64,000 nt of DNA from positions 439,001 to 503,000 of the forward strand of contig JAEWJZ010000014.1 of assembly GCA_023386315.1 (NCBI GenBank), written 5' to 3'. Positions 26,773-36,569 of the stretch are shown piece by piece. The notes beneath the pieces are model-generated. The model was not told where the DNA came from. It ran no database searches and worked only from the letters and a program-made list of their open reading frames with translations. The first letter of the stretch is position 1; the number at the start of each line of letters is the position of its first letter. A program made the translations under genes and the position numbers. The stretch comes from Bacillota bacterium (GTDB taxonomy: Bacteria > Bacillota > Clostridia > Lachnospirales > Lachnospiraceae).

Positions 26773-27594
26773 TTATCCTTTCACCGAACCGGCGGATACT
26801 CCGCCGACAATATACTTCTGACCTAATATGAATACAATTAACACCGGTGCCAGTGTCAATATAATGTCGGCTGCCACCAGATTCCATGAATTTTCAAATG
26901 CTCCGAAAAAGCTGTATACTGCAAGGGTCATAGGCCATTTTCCAGAATTATTTAAATAATACAGCGGCATGGTAAAATCGTTCCAGACCGTCATAAACTC
27001 CAGTACGAATACCGTAGACATAATCGGCTTTATTAACGGTACAATAACCCGTATAAACAGCTGGCGGGGGCTGCATCCGTCAATGACTGCCGCTTCATCA
27101 ATCTCTCTCGGAATTGTCGCAATAAATCCAAAGGAAAGAAAAAGGCTTAAAGGAATATTTATAGCCGCATATAAAAGAATAATGCCAATCCGTGTATTTA
27201 CAAGGTGAAGGACCTGGAGGACCTTCATCAGCGCCACGTTATTAATGGGGACTGCGATTCCTGAAATAATAAAATAGTACAAAAAGCGGTTGATCCCCTT
27301 TTGATTCCTTGAGATCACAAAAGCGGCAGCCGATACCAGAATAACAATAATCACCACACTGCAGGATGCATAAAGGATTCCATTTAAAAAGGAAGAAAAC
27401 AGTTTCCCCTTTTCTACCACTATAATGTAATTCTCAACTACCCATTTTTTCGGAAGGGAAAGAGTCATCCGGTTGGCTTCCGCTGAGGTCTTAAACGAAT
27501 TGATAAATAACACCGCCAGCGGAAGCAGGACGATCAGACTGATCAGAAATGATATCAGGTTTCCCGCTATGGAAACAATACTTTTCTTCATCAT
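26773..27594 (-). CDS. Carbohydrate ABC transporter permease, MalG-type
   Basis: The 273-residue protein has six membrane helices and the EAA loop (FIATIPREIDEAAVIDGCSP, about 158-177) of CUT1-family permeases. It pairs with the permease gene just upstream, overlapping it by 4 bp. Together with the binding protein they form a sugar importer. The ATPase is not in this operon, as is common in CUT1 systems that share MsmK. The start at 27594 has GGAGGTGG. Confidence 0.9.
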   Translation of the reverse strand: MMKKSIVSIAGNLISFLISLIVLLPLAVLFINSFKTSAEANRMTLSLPKKWVVENYIIVVEKGKLFSSFLNGILYASCSVVIIVILVSAAAFVISRNQKGINRFLYYFIISGIAVPINNVALMKVLQVLHLVNTRIGIILLYAAINIPLSLFLSFGFIATIPREIDEAAVIDGCSPRQLFIRVIVPLIKPIMSTVFVLEFMTVWNDFTMPLYYLNNSGKWPMTLAVYSFFGAFENSWNLVAADIILTLAPVLIVFILGQKYIVGGVSAGSVKG

Positions 27595-28475
27595 ATATCC
27601 ACCTCCTTGTTTTCCATGGACCAGATAATGAAATACAGAAGAGACAGAACCACAAAGAATAATATACTGGAAAGAGTGGTGCCCATAGCCAGATTGCCTT
27701 TGGAAAATTCTTTATATACTGCTGTATTGATCACTCCTGTTGCATTACCGGGTCCGCCGTTTGTCAGGGAATAGATCATGTCGAAGACACGCAGGCCATA
27801 CGTAACATTTAATACAGTCACATTTACAAGAACCGGCTTTAAAAGCGGCAGGGTGATACAGGTAAATTTTTTAAAGAAGCTGGCTCCGTCAATGCTGGCA
27901 GCCTCGTAGTACTCCGGGGCTACAGAAAGCAGCCCCGCGATTACTATCACCATGATATATCCCATACCCTTCCAGGTATCAACCAGGATCACCGTTGGAA
28001 ACACAAGCTTTAAGTCAGTCAGCCAGTTTTTTGCCAGTCCTCCAAATCCGATTCCTCTCAGGAAATTATTTAAAAAGCCGGTTGTGGGATGAAGCATGCT
28101 GCGGAAAACCAGACCTACCACCAGATAGGACATGACCTGGGGCGAAAATATGATCATACGGTGAAGATTTTTACCCCTGATGAAGGTCTGCGTTAATATC
28201 AGAGCTAAAGCCAGCCCTACAACAGTCTTAAGAACCGTTGTAGCAATTGTAAACCACAGGGTATTGGCTATGTATTTCATATATTCCGAATTTCCATGAA
28301 AAACCGTCCTGTAATTTGCCAGTCCTACAAAATGTATCTCATCGCTGAAATTATTCCAGTCTGTAAAGGAATAGGCGATTCCAAGCACTCCCGGAAGGAA
28401 ACACAGGAGAAAGAAGAGAATGGCTGCTCCGGCAGCATAATACCACGGGTATATTTTTTTTCTGTTCATTTGCAT
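27591..28475 (-). CDS. Carbohydrate ABC transporter permease, MalF-type
   Basis: The 294-residue protein has six helices and an EAA loop (APEYYEAASIDGASFFKKFT). N-terminal YPWYYAAGAAILFFLLCFLPG is typical of CUT1 permeases of the UgpA/LacF type. An ATG at 28475 or one at 28469 could be used; AAAGGA lies just ahead of both. It sits directly downstream of the binding protein gene and overlaps the second permease gene. Confidence 0.9.
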   Translation of the reverse strand: MQMNRKKIYPWYYAAGAAILFFLLCFLPGVLGIAYSFTDWNNFSDEIHFVGLANYRTVFHGNSEYMKYIANTLWFTIATTVLKTVVGLALALILTQTFIRGKNLHRMIIFSPQVMSYLVVGLVFRSMLHPTTGFLNNFLRGIGFGGLAKNWLTDLKLVFPTVILVDTWKGMGYIMVIVIAGLLSVAPEYYEAASIDGASFFKKFTCITLPLLKPVLVNVTVLNVTYGLRVFDMIYSLTNGGPGNATGVINTAVYKEFSKGNLAMGTTLSSILFFVVLSLLYFIIWSMENKEVDI

Positions 28476-28482
28476 CGTTCCT

Positions 28483-29814
28483 TTATTTTGTCCAGCCAGG
28501 ATCTTTTTGCAGAGTTGCCTGCTCCGTACGCCGTTTCATAATTGAATCAAGAACATCACTGGGTGTCATCGCACCGGTATACATGGATTCCAGGTCCTTG
28601 CCTACATCCATCCACTGGCTGTCAATGTAATTAACTGAGGTCTGAACCACATTGGCCTTTTTTAAGGAATCCAAAAACTTCTGATCCTCTTCCGAATATT
28701 TGCTCTTGATCTCAGGCCAGCATAAATTGCTTAACTCCGGCTGTCCGTCAAGACGTTTCTGTAAGTTTTCAGGTCTTGAAAGAAATTCGAAAAACTGCTT
28801 TGCTTCTTCCACATGTTTGCTGTCCTTGTTAATAAAATAAGCATTGCTTGCAGGGTTCACTCCAATGGTCTGATTATCCCCCCACGGCATAACGAAAGCT
28901 CCTAATTTCTCAGTTGCTTTAAAATCAGGATAATCGGCGTCGATCTGGCCGCGGTACCCCAGTTCCGCAATTGTCATGGCACATCTTCCGGAAGCCATTG
29001 CCTCTTTTCCGTTTTCCCATGCATTGCTTAAATAATCGTCTCCAAAATATCCCGCTCTGGCACATTCATCTAACTGCCCGATAATGGTAGAAAGTGCAGG
29101 GATCTCATCCAGATCAATTTTGTTGTCATTTAATTTTTGATAAATATCCGGATCCTGAGCCAGCCACAAGCCGCCTGTCTCAAACAGCGGAAGCACCTGG
29201 TGCCAGCCATTGGTGGTAGCTTCATAAATCGGCGTGGTACCGGAATCTTTGATTTTCTGGCAGACATTTTTAAACTCTTCATAAGTGGTGGGAACAGTCA
29301 GTCCCAGTTTGTTAAAAATGTCTTTATTATAGAGATAGAAATACATCTTTGCGCCTGGAAACGTAATTCCGTATACCTTACTGTCAACAGAAACGGCCGA
29401 CTTTGCACTTGCATCCAACCGGTTTACCCAGTCCTGATCTGTCAGCTCAGCGCAGTACTTATCCATGTGAATACTGGAGACAAGGCTGATTGGTGTATCT
29501 GCACATATAATATCGGGGGCTTCTCCGGACTCAAGCTTTACCTTAATTAAATCCCTCCACTGAGCATCCGGGGAAATCTGAAAATCGATCTTGATTCCGG
29601 TTTCTCCTTCAAACTCCTTGGCAAGCTCCTGAACGATACCGGAAGTAGGAAGACCGCTTTGATGACTGCCAAAAGTCAGCGTAACATTCTTTTTGGAACC
29701 ACTGCTGTCATCACTTTTTGCGCTGCTGCCTCCCGAATTGCAGCCCGTTGTCATTCCTGCCGCGAGTATAGCCGCCAAAGTCAGACTGATTATTTTCTTT
29801 CCTCTCTTTTTCAT
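28483..29814 (-). CDS. Sugar ABC transporter substrate-binding lipoprotein
   Basis: A lipoprotein signal (LTLAAILAAGMTTGCNSGG) with the modified cysteine begins the 443-residue mature family-1 binding protein. I start at the ATG at 29814, which has AAAGGAGAAGG ahead of it; an upstream start at 29838 lacks a site. The extracytoplasmic domain (VTLTFGSHQSGLPTSGIVQE; TYEEFKNVCQKIKDSGTTPI) is of the SBP_bac_1 type used for oligosaccharides. The gene is first in the five-gene operon and faces the sensor kinase gene across a shared upstream region. Confidence 0.9.
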   Translation of the reverse strand: MKKRGKKIISLTLAAILAAGMTTGCNSGGSSAKSDDSSGSKKNVTLTFGSHQSGLPTSGIVQELAKEFEGETGIKIDFQISPDAQWRDLIKVKLESGEAPDIICADTPISLVSSIHMDKYCAELTDQDWVNRLDASAKSAVSVDSKVYGITFPGAKMYFYLYNKDIFNKLGLTVPTTYEEFKNVCQKIKDSGTTPIYEATTNGWHQVLPLFETGGLWLAQDPDIYQKLNDNKIDLDEIPALSTIIGQLDECARAGYFGDDYLSNAWENGKEAMASGRCAMTIAELGYRGQIDADYPDFKATEKLGAFVMPWGDNQTIGVNPASNAYFINKDSKHVEEAKQFFEFLSRPENLQKRLDGQPELSNLCWPEIKSKYSEEDQKFLDSLKKANVVQTSVNYIDSQWMDVGKDLESMYTGAMTPSDVLDSIMKRRTEQATLQKDPGWTK

Positions 29815-29948
29815 GACCTTCTCCTTTATTCTTCTCACTTAGACTTGGTACTTTTTCCGGAAATACCTTTGGAAAAAGCAATGTTTTGTTATAAATTCAT
29901 AATATCATATCGAGCACCGGGGCAAAATAGACAATTCCGAACTGCCAT

Positions 29949-29977
29949 TTGCATTTTTTTGAACTACATTGTATAAT
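29949..29977 (+). promoter_or_regulatory. Sigma-A-type promoter of the two-component operon
   Basis: TTGCAT (29949-29954), a 17-bp spacer and a consensus TATAAT (29972-29977) face the kinase gene. The predicted start of transcription, near 29984, rules out translation from the TTG at 29969. Confidence 0.7.
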
Positions 29978-30004
29978 ATTGTTCACGAAGGGAGGTGCTT
30001 TTCT

Positions 30005-31882
30005 ATCAAAAAGTCAGGAAAACAATATTCCCAAAAATGGTATCTCTTTATTATATATGGTTTTTTTATTCTGATACTACTGGTTATTTTCTTTGTTTTT
30101 ACTTATAGCCATTACCGCAAAAATGCCTTAAAGGACGCTTCCAAGGATTTGGAAAATATGTGCGCTTCGGTAGAAAGCTCTGTCAGGACCCAGTTGGACA
30201 GCATCTCCTCGATTTCCATGAACATCGTATATTCCAACGCTATAAAAATGAATTTCAGGGAGTTTTCCACCACATACCAGCAAGACGGCACGGCGCCCTT
30301 AGATCAGGCTGCTTCACGGGAAAAGGCGATGGCAATTCATGACATCGTAACGGCCATGATCGGAGCATATCAGAGCGCCTCTGAAATTAACTTATATACG
30401 ATGGACGGTTCCTGCGTGGAGGCCGGTTACTGGCTTAGAACCACTACCGTAGATTTGGAACGCCTGCCCTGGTATTCCCAGACTCTCGCATTAAACGGAC
30501 ATAAGTACATAACAGCACCCGTGGTAAACAGAGAGCTGCCTGCCAAAGGTGAAAATCAGAAATCTCAGAAATTCATCTCCCTGGTACGCCTTTTTCTCAA
30601 TACAGACGGCACACCGGAGGGTATTGTTGAAGTTGTCCAGGATTGTGACAGAATCTTTTCCCTTTCCTCGCAGCTTGAAAGCCAGAATCCGGACAGCCGG
30701 GTCTTTATCTACAATTCCAGACAGGAACTTGTATATCCATACGCAACCGATTCCCCTTATCCAGATTATTACGCCATGATAACTCAGACTGCTGCAGCGG
30801 AAGGCCAGGCAGGAATCTTAAATACTGAAAGCAGCGGAAAATTTCTTTTTACATACCAGACCATCGAAGGTTACGACTGGACTGTCATCCTGATCAGGCC
30901 ACAATCCGCTTTTTATAATTCACTTTCTCTTTTCCGGACAACATTTTTCCTGATCGGGGCATTATCCATCCTGGTAACTCTCTTCATCTGTTTTTTTATT
31001 TCCAAGCGTTTGACGGCCCCATTAGAAAAACTGACAGCAGCCACAGGAAAAATTACCATCAGCCGTGTCCTTGATGAAAAAAAGGTTAATTTAACCTCCG
31101 CTGACAGCAGTATCAAAGAGCTTTCCCTGCTCTGCGAATCCATTCGCAGCATGTACGAAAAGCTGCGTTCCACTTCACAGGAGGTATTATTGTCCAAGTC
31201 CGAGGAAACCCGGGCCAAGTTTCAGGCCGCCCAGTCACTGATCAATCCCCATTTTCTTTATAACTGCCTGACCAATATTTCGGTTATGGCGGAAGAAAAT
31301 ATGAATGACGATATCATACGAATGTGCCGTTACCTTTGTGATTATTTCCGCTATATTTCTTCTTCCAGGGAAATGATCGTTCCGCTTAAAGAAGAAATTT
31401 TCTATACGGAGTGCTACTTAAACTGTATGCAGATGCGTTTTCATGAAGGTTTTTCCTATACCATGAATATAGAAGAAGGTACGGAACAAATCTATATACC
31501 AAAGCTCATTATTCAGCCAATTGTGGAGAATGTCTTCAAGTACGGATTTCAGATTACTCCGCCATGGCAGCTGTCTATTTCTTCCTATTCCGAAAACGGG
31601 CAGTGGTACTTAAAGGTAGAGGATAATGGAGGCCTGTTAAGTGAAGAAAAGAAAGAAGAACTATTACAGCTCTACGAAAACCTGGATATGAATAAAGAAT
31701 GGAATTCATTGCAGATCGGCAATATGGGACTTAAAAATGTCTGCCTTCGTTTAAGGCTTCTCTACGGGACCGAAGCAGTTTTTCAAATTGACTGTTCAAC
31801 TCCCGGCAGAACCAGCTTTATAGTGGGCGGCCCTATCTATCAGTCAAGGGAGGAATATTATGAACACCATCCAGAGCTATAG
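30005..31882 (+). CDS. YesM-type sensor histidine kinase, probable ATC start
   Basis: The protein has a helix at the start (WYLFIIYGFFILILLVIFFV), an extracellular sensor domain of about 250 residues, a second helix (LFRTTFFLIGALSILVTLFI), a HAMP linker, the YesM-type His_kinase motif SLINPHFLYN (His near 416) and a HATPase with IIQPIVENVFKYGF. No ATG, GTG or TTG fits: the TTG at 29969 lies in the promoter. An ATC at 30005 has GGGAGG 9 bp ahead, so I place the start there (about 625 residues). It forms a pair with the overlapping AraC-type response regulator. They should control the divergent sugar operon. Confidence 0.85.
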   Translation: MKKSGKQYSQKWYLFIIYGFFILILLVIFFVFTYSHYRKNALKDASKDLENMCASVESSVRTQLDSISSISMNIVYSNAIKMNFREFSTTYQQDGTAPLDQAASREKAMAIHDIVTAMIGAYQSASEINLYTMDGSCVEAGYWLRTTTVDLERLPWYSQTLALNGHKYITAPVVNRELPAKGENQKSQKFISLVRLFLNTDGTPEGIVEVVQDCDRIFSLSSQLESQNPDSRVFIYNSRQELVYPYATDSPYPDYYAMITQTAAAEGQAGILNTESSGKFLFTYQTIEGYDWTVILIRPQSAFYNSLSLFRTTFFLIGALSILVTLFICFFISKRLTAPLEKLTAATGKITISRVLDEKKVNLTSADSSIKELSLLCESIRSMYEKLRSTSQEVLLSKSEETRAKFQAAQSLINPHFLYNCLTNISVMAEENMNDDIIRMCRYLCDYFRYISSSREMIVPLKEEIFYTECYLNCMQMRFHEGFSYTMNIEEGTEQIYIPKLIIQPIVENVFKYGFQITPPWQLSISSYSENGQWYLKVEDNGGLLSEEKKEELLQLYENLDMNKEWNSLQIGNMGLKNVCLRLRLLYGTEAVFQIDCSTPGRTSFIVGGPIYQSREEYYEHHPEL

Positions 31883-32618
31883 TTATCTTGCAGCGGAAGA
31901 CGAAAGCCTCATTCGAAAAAACCTGATCAAGAAAATAACTTTCTTAAATTTACCTCTTAAGCTGGCCGGCGAAGCAGCCAATGGACTGGAAGCCATAGAA
32001 TTAACAGAAGCAAACTGTCCTGATCTCATTATTACGGATATCCGCATGCCCCAGTGCGACGGAATTGAACTGGCAAGCTATTTAAAGAAAAACCATCCCA
32101 GTGTTAAGATTATTATTATCAGCGGGTATAATGATTTTTCCTATGCCCAGTCCGCAATCCGTTATGGAGTCGTAGATTATTTATTAAAGCCGGTTACTGT
32201 TGAAAACCTTTTCGAATCACTTCAGAAACTGCTGATTACCATGAAATCCGAAACTGATGTGTTGGAATCCTACTGCACAGTTAACGAAAGACTGAGCCAG
32301 GAATCTATTTGCAGACTTATGGAAAAATATCTTCAGGAGAATTATAAGCAGGAAGTTTTCTTTCAGGAATTGAGTGAGAAATTCGGATTTACACCGGAAT
32401 ATCTTGGAAAGATATTTAAGAAAAGTACTGGAGAAACGCCTTCCAAGTATCTGACCAGACTTCGGATCAATGAAGCCAAACGGCTGCTGCTCCATAATCC
32501 GGATATGGAAGTACAGAAGGTGGGGGAACTATCCGGATATCCGGATAGTGCTTACTTCAGCAGGGTTTTTAAATCCTATGTAGGTATCCAGCCCAGTGAA
32601 TACCGGAATAAGACTTAA
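31860..32618 (+). CDS. YesN-type response regulator with AraC domain
   Basis: A receiver domain (residues 1 to about 125; phosphorylation site Asp60 in IITDIRMPQC, and KPVTVENL) is followed by an AraC helix-turn-helix pair at about 150-250 (SEKFGFTPEYLGKIFKKSTG, RINEAKRLL, VGELSGYPDSAYFSRVFKSY). The protein is shorter than most YesN members, lacking the long middle region. The start has GGGAGGAATATT and overlaps the kinase gene by 23 bp. It should activate the sugar operon. Confidence 0.88.
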   Translation: MNTIQSYSYLAAEDESLIRKNLIKKITFLNLPLKLAGEAANGLEAIELTEANCPDLIITDIRMPQCDGIELASYLKKNHPSVKIIIISGYNDFSYAQSAIRYGVVDYLLKPVTVENLFESLQKLLITMKSETDVLESYCTVNERLSQESICRLMEKYLQENYKQEVFFQELSEKFGFTPEYLGKIFKKSTGETPSKYLTRLRINEAKRLLLHNPDMEVQKVGELSGYPDSAYFSRVFKSYVGIQPSEYRNKT

Positions 32619-32676
32619 ATCAGTGGCTATGTGCTAACCATTTGCTGAATACCTCCATAACTTTGTACTGCTAAAT

Positions 32677-33309
32677 TCAGGTCCTTTTTATCGGATGCCG
32701 TATGACTGTCTTCCATTTTGATGGCTGCACTTTACGGGTATCCGAAAGATAAATTTCATGGTGAAAACGTGTATCTGTCATATCATTTATATACCCGTTT
32801 TCATGTAAATACTCATTCATAATTGCAACAGTAACAGGTTCGTCATCAAAAGGGCCTATGTGCATGATTTGCACACATAACCCCTCGTCCACCGTCAGAA
32901 ACTTAGCCGAAGAGCAATCCATTTTTTTCTTTTTACCCGCTTCTGTCACTGCCCAGTCAAAATCCTCTTTTGTAACAAAGTCCGGCAGACGAATAACTGA
33001 AATCCAATTGAATGCGCCCTTGTTTGTGTAGTCCACACCCTCGACATGATCCTGCCACCAGAATCCTTCCAAAGGTGGGACTACATATTCAAAAAAACCT
33101 TCTATTTTATGTGGACCCTTATAACTCATTTTAATGGTATATGCAACCGCATATAGAATCCCCAGCGCATTCTGATATGCTCCGCCTTCCTGATTTGGGT
33201 CCCCTTTTCCTCTCACTGCAATATAATTTGTGACCGGAATAGTTATTATTTCAGGTATGTTATTGGGCATATAATAATCTTTAAATTCTTTCTTAAAATC
33301 AAAAGCCAT
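32677..33309 (-). CDS. GyrI-like small-molecule-binding domain protein
   Basis: The 210-residue protein has the stand-alone GyrI-like pattern of the clostridial family. It begins FDFKKEFKDYYMPNNIPEII, contains NYIAVRGKGDPN, GFFEYVVPPLEGFWW and CVQIMHIGPFDDEP, and ends EIYLSDTRKVQPSKWKT. These proteins bind drugs or hydrophobic small molecules, and some hydrolyse them. No DNA-binding domain is attached. Start has AGGTAAAT. It is followed only by the response regulator gene on the other strand. Confidence 0.82.
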   Translation of the reverse strand: MAFDFKKEFKDYYMPNNIPEIITIPVTNYIAVRGKGDPNQEGGAYQNALGILYAVAYTIKMSYKGPHKIEGFFEYVVPPLEGFWWQDHVEGVDYTNKGAFNWISVIRLPDFVTKEDFDWAVTEAGKKKKMDCSSAKFLTVDEGLCVQIMHIGPFDDEPVTVAIMNEYLHENGYINDMTDTRFHHEIYLSDTRKVQPSKWKTVIRHPIKRT

Positions 33310-33346
33310 TATTTACCTCCAAAATTTATTTATAAGATATAGAATA

Positions 33347-34402
33347 CTATGTTTCCAAAAGAATAAAGCCTTCTGTCATAATCTCCATTATCTTTGTAAA
33401 CAATTCCGTCAGTTCGTCCGTCCTATCCTCCTCACCAGTTAAATAGGCCACAATCACATCTTTGATTTCCGAGATGATTTCGGCTCCCTGTTGGAATATA
33501 ATGGACACTTTAAGCCATGTATCATTTCCAAATTCTTTTCCTATTTCATTGAGAACACGGCACATTTTATCAAATCCACCATTAAAGTTTACTTCGTCCG
33601 GTTCCCTAATTCCGCGCAGAGCGTTAGGCACTGTGGGAACTTCACCGAAAAACATCACCAGGTTAGAGAGTATATTATCATACTCCTCTTTCGTAAGTTC
33701 ACTTTTTAGTTTAGGTATTTCTTGTATAAACTTTTGAAATCCTTTTCGGCCAGTAAAACCCACCTGCGGATATAAAAACATTTTTGCTTTCTTTTCTAAC
33801 GCTTCCTTTGCAATCTGGTATTTGGTTTTTGCGGTACCTAATCTGACCGTACAGACGGTGTTTGGTCCGGACAAGCCAGAATAGCTGCAATTCCACGCTT
33901 TACGCAGTTCTGTATAAGGAAGTACCTGCATTTCTTCACGCCCACAGTCAAACAACTCTATACACTGTGCTTCATCATCATAACCTGTCATCAAAATATA
34001 GTGGAATGGAATATGTTCTCCAAGATAAAATTTTGAATAGTATGGCAGATAGTACATATCAAGTGCCCCCAAAACAGGGGGATAGCCGGCGTCAATTTCC
34101 GACTTAGCCTTGTTGATTGCCTGTTCAAACATCTTATACTCGTAATGTTTGTATTCAAAACCTACAATAGGAGCAAGAAATTCATACATCTTCTTCGTGC
34201 GGCCGTCTCCCAATGCAATCATTCGTTTCAAATTAGATTTTGGTGTTTTCATGTAGCAGAATGACCCGAATGAGGCGAGAATGAAAAAAAAACTCGGCGG
34301 AAGCGTTTCTCCAGTCTCCCGTATATACAAGTCTTCAATTCCATTCCACATACATTCATAGTCATCTGCGTGATGCTTTAGCGTAATCAGTTTCTTCTGC
34401 AT
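33347..34402 (-). CDS. BtrH-like protein (peptidase C39-like fold), role unknown
   Basis: The 351-residue protein resembles BtrH/DUF4872-type proteins: DDYECMWNGIEDLYIRETGE at the N-terminus, then PSFFFILASFGSFCYMKT and a papain-fold part with GYPPVLGALDMYYLPYYS, HIPFHYILMTGYDDE and CIELFDCGR. In butirosin synthesis BtrH transfers an acyl group to an aminoglycoside. No biosynthetic genes are nearby, so a different substrate is likely. The HYILMTGYDD part supports the fold. Confidence 0.7.
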   Translation of the reverse strand: MQKKLITLKHHADDYECMWNGIEDLYIRETGETLPPSFFFILASFGSFCYMKTPKSNLKRMIALGDGRTKKMYEFLAPIVGFEYKHYEYKMFEQAINKAKSEIDAGYPPVLGALDMYYLPYYSKFYLGEHIPFHYILMTGYDDEAQCIELFDCGREEMQVLPYTELRKAWNCSYSGLSGPNTVCTVRLGTAKTKYQIAKEALEKKAKMFLYPQVGFTGRKGFQKFIQEIPKLKSELTKEEYDNILSNLVMFFGEVPTVPNALRGIREPDEVNFNGGFDKMCRVLNEIGKEFGNDTWLKVSIIFQQGAEIISEIKDVIVAYLTGEEDRTDELTELFTKIMEIMTEGFILLET

Positions 34403-34469
34403 TAATCCAAGCCTCCTGACGTTTATAATATCTTACAACAGGAGTATAAACCCTCACATTATGAAAGAG

Positions 34470-35003
34470 TCAAGAACAAATCCATTTTAAAATCTGTTCC
34501 ATACCAACAATTTTCGCATAGCGGTTGTTCCATATTTTATTTTCATAATATCCTGTTAATTCTTTACCGCTTGCAAAAGCATTATCAAATGTTGTCGTTG
34601 TTGAATGTGGTATGGTTACCTCATATTCATATTCAAAAGCTACCTTACAAGTAGCATCTAAACAATACTCCGTCTGCATACCACATAAGATAATGCTTCT
34701 TACACCTTTCTCCTGGAGATATTCATGGAGCCCGGTCTTTCTGAATGCACTGTTATATTGTTTCTCAAATATTTTTTCGTCTGGCAAAGGAGCTATATCT
34801 TTATATATCGTCCAGCCGCTGCTGCCATGCTCCAGCTCATCGCCATTTCCACCATCGTGTTGAACGTAAATTACCGGGATTCCCCTTTTTCTGCAGGAAT
34901 CCAATAATGCCTTTATATTTTCTACCACAGCCACCTTATTATAAGGTTCTGCTTCCACCAAAGCCGTCTGCATGTCTACAATAATTAATGCATCATAGTT
35001 CAT
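34470..35003 (-). CDS. Cysteine hydrolase, isochorismatase family
   Basis: The 177-residue protein has the isochorismatase-like core: ALIIVDMQTALVE with the catalytic Asp, VIYVQHDGGNGDELEHGSSG with the middle part, and GMQTEYCLDATCKVA with the nucleophilic Cys. The family includes nicotinamidases and ureidoacrylate hydrolases; the substrate is not deducible. The gene has its own AAGGAG site and no close operon partner. Confidence 0.87.
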   Translation of the reverse strand: MNYDALIIVDMQTALVEAEPYNKVAVVENIKALLDSCRKRGIPVIYVQHDGGNGDELEHGSSGWTIYKDIAPLPDEKIFEKQYNSAFRKTGLHEYLQEKGVRSIILCGMQTEYCLDATCKVAFEYEYEVTIPHSTTTTFDNAFASGKELTGYYENKIWNNRYAKIVGMEQILKWICS

Positions 35004-35049
35004 TTTAAATTCTCCTTGTATTTTTCATGTATGGTTTTAGGGTGTCAAT

Positions 35050-36381
35050 TTACTCTGTTGTTTTCAAGCGGTATCTTAAATACTTACCGCCACCTTCTTT
35101 TTCAATTATGCCTTTATCAACCATTTCACGAAGAATCAGAACAGCAGTAGCCTGTGATACCCCAAGAGCTGTTTCTACATCCTTACGAGCAATCGTATCC
35201 ATTTCTTCAAGCAAATCAATCACAGTATCTTCACGAGTATCTGTAAATACCTGAGCAGGCTTTTTCTTATCCTGCTCGTGATTTCCGTTGCCAGATTTTC
35301 CGTAGTTTACATTTGGTAATGTAATCTTAAATGCATTGTCTGTTACTTCAATCTTTGGTTTCACACCGAACTCTGCATAGCTTTCATTAATTTTCAGCAG
35401 CCCGGTTCCGTATGCTTCAATCAGTTTCAAACGATAGAACACATTTGCAAGGTGTGGATTTCTAAGTACCGAAACACCAAGCATGATATCCTCAAAAGAA
35501 ACGCCACATACCAGACCACCAATGGTCACAATTTCGATTCTATCATCAAAAATACTAATCAAAGTAGAACTGTTGATAGAATAGTCACGATGAACAATAG
35601 CATTAAGCAATGCTTCTCTGAGTGCTTCCGCAGGGTAATCTCTTGTATCAATTCTATCTAACCCCGCAAATTCCGCACGAGTTCGGTTATACGGGTCAAT
35701 ATAAGCGTATGCGTCTTCTAATTGCTGTAACAGAGAACCTGTAAGCTCTTTACGATCATGGAATACACTTTTCTGGCTGCCTTCAAACACCGCCATTTTG
35801 ATGGTATTCACACACTGGTCAGATAACAGCATTGCCAGATTGGAGTAAGTACCGTCTTGGCTAATTATGTTCATAGTGCGTTTTTGTGCTTCACCAAATT
35901 CTACTTTTTTCTTTTGAAAATACGCAGAAGTTTCCTCAAAGGTCAACTGTTGATTGATCGAACGAGCATCCTCATAACTATCTCCACTGGTTTCTTTAAT
36001 CATATTTAAAATCATTGTTTGGGATGCCGGAACAGAAGACGCACCCTGACGCACATAAACACCTTCCGGTCTGACACCTTTTCCATGCAAGTAATATGGA
36101 CGAGAAGTTCCTCTCTGAATTGTTACAACAATGACCTGTTTATCATCAATAGTTTCCACATCACAGTCCATAAACATAGTAACATCCGGGCGAACCACAT
36201 CACGCACCATATTGGTTACACGCAGCATTGTATCATCCACATCTGAAACTCCTGAAACTGTTCCATTATCATTTATTCCAATATAGATTTTACCACCATC
36301 TGTATTTGCAAAAGCAATCACCGCATATTTGATGTCGTCCATATATTCACGCTTAAATTCGGTAATTTTATTCTCAATCAT
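35050..36381 (-). CDS. AlbA_2/Schlafen-type ATP-binding regulator
   Basis: The 443-residue protein has an AlbA_2 (Schlafen AAA_4) domain at about 1-115 (MIENKITEFKREYMDDIKYA; AFANTDGGKIYIGINDNGTV). A HATPase_c_4 domain follows (DYPAEALREALLNAIVHRDY, IEIVTIGGL), and a C-terminal winged helix (about 375-435: IDLLEEMDTIARKDVETALG; EGGGKYLRYRLK). The family is a common putative transcriptional regulator. Start has AGGAGG. A run of 12-bp repeats in the leader may be its own operator. Confidence 0.85.
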   Translation of the reverse strand: MIENKITEFKREYMDDIKYAVIAFANTDGGKIYIGINDNGTVSGVSDVDDTMLRVTNMVRDVVRPDVTMFMDCDVETIDDKQVIVVTIQRGTSRPYYLHGKGVRPEGVYVRQGASSVPASQTMILNMIKETSGDSYEDARSINQQLTFEETSAYFQKKKVEFGEAQKRTMNIISQDGTYSNLAMLLSDQCVNTIKMAVFEGSQKSVFHDRKELTGSLLQQLEDAYAYIDPYNRTRAEFAGLDRIDTRDYPAEALREALLNAIVHRDYSINSSTLISIFDDRIEIVTIGGLVCGVSFEDIMLGVSVLRNPHLANVFYRLKLIEAYGTGLLKINESYAEFGVKPKIEVTDNAFKITLPNVNYGKSGNGNHEQDKKKPAQVFTDTREDTVIDLLEEMDTIARKDVETALGVSQATAVLILREMVDKGIIEKEGGGKYLRYRLKTTE

Positions 36382-36394
36382 AAAGAATCGCCTC

Positions 36395-36436
36395 CTTACT
36401 AATAATCTCGCTAATAATCTTACTGATAATAATCAT
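36395..36436. repeat. Tandem 12-bp repeats upstream of the AlbA_2 gene
   Basis: On the minus strand GATTATTATC is followed by AGTAAGATTATT and AGCGAGATTATT, then AGTAAGGAGG, so a unit of the form AGYRAGATTATT is repeated next to the start codon. The last copy merges with the ribosome-binding site. It could be an operator or a translational control element. Confidence 0.45.
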
Positions 36437-36569
36437 AAGCAATAATCAGCAAGAAATCAATAGGAACTTTTGTCATATTTTCTGAACTTCTGTCGATTTT
36501 TTCAATCTATTTCTAAAAAATTTATGATAATGCCATTTCAACGTGCTCAACAGGGTCTTCACCCATAAT

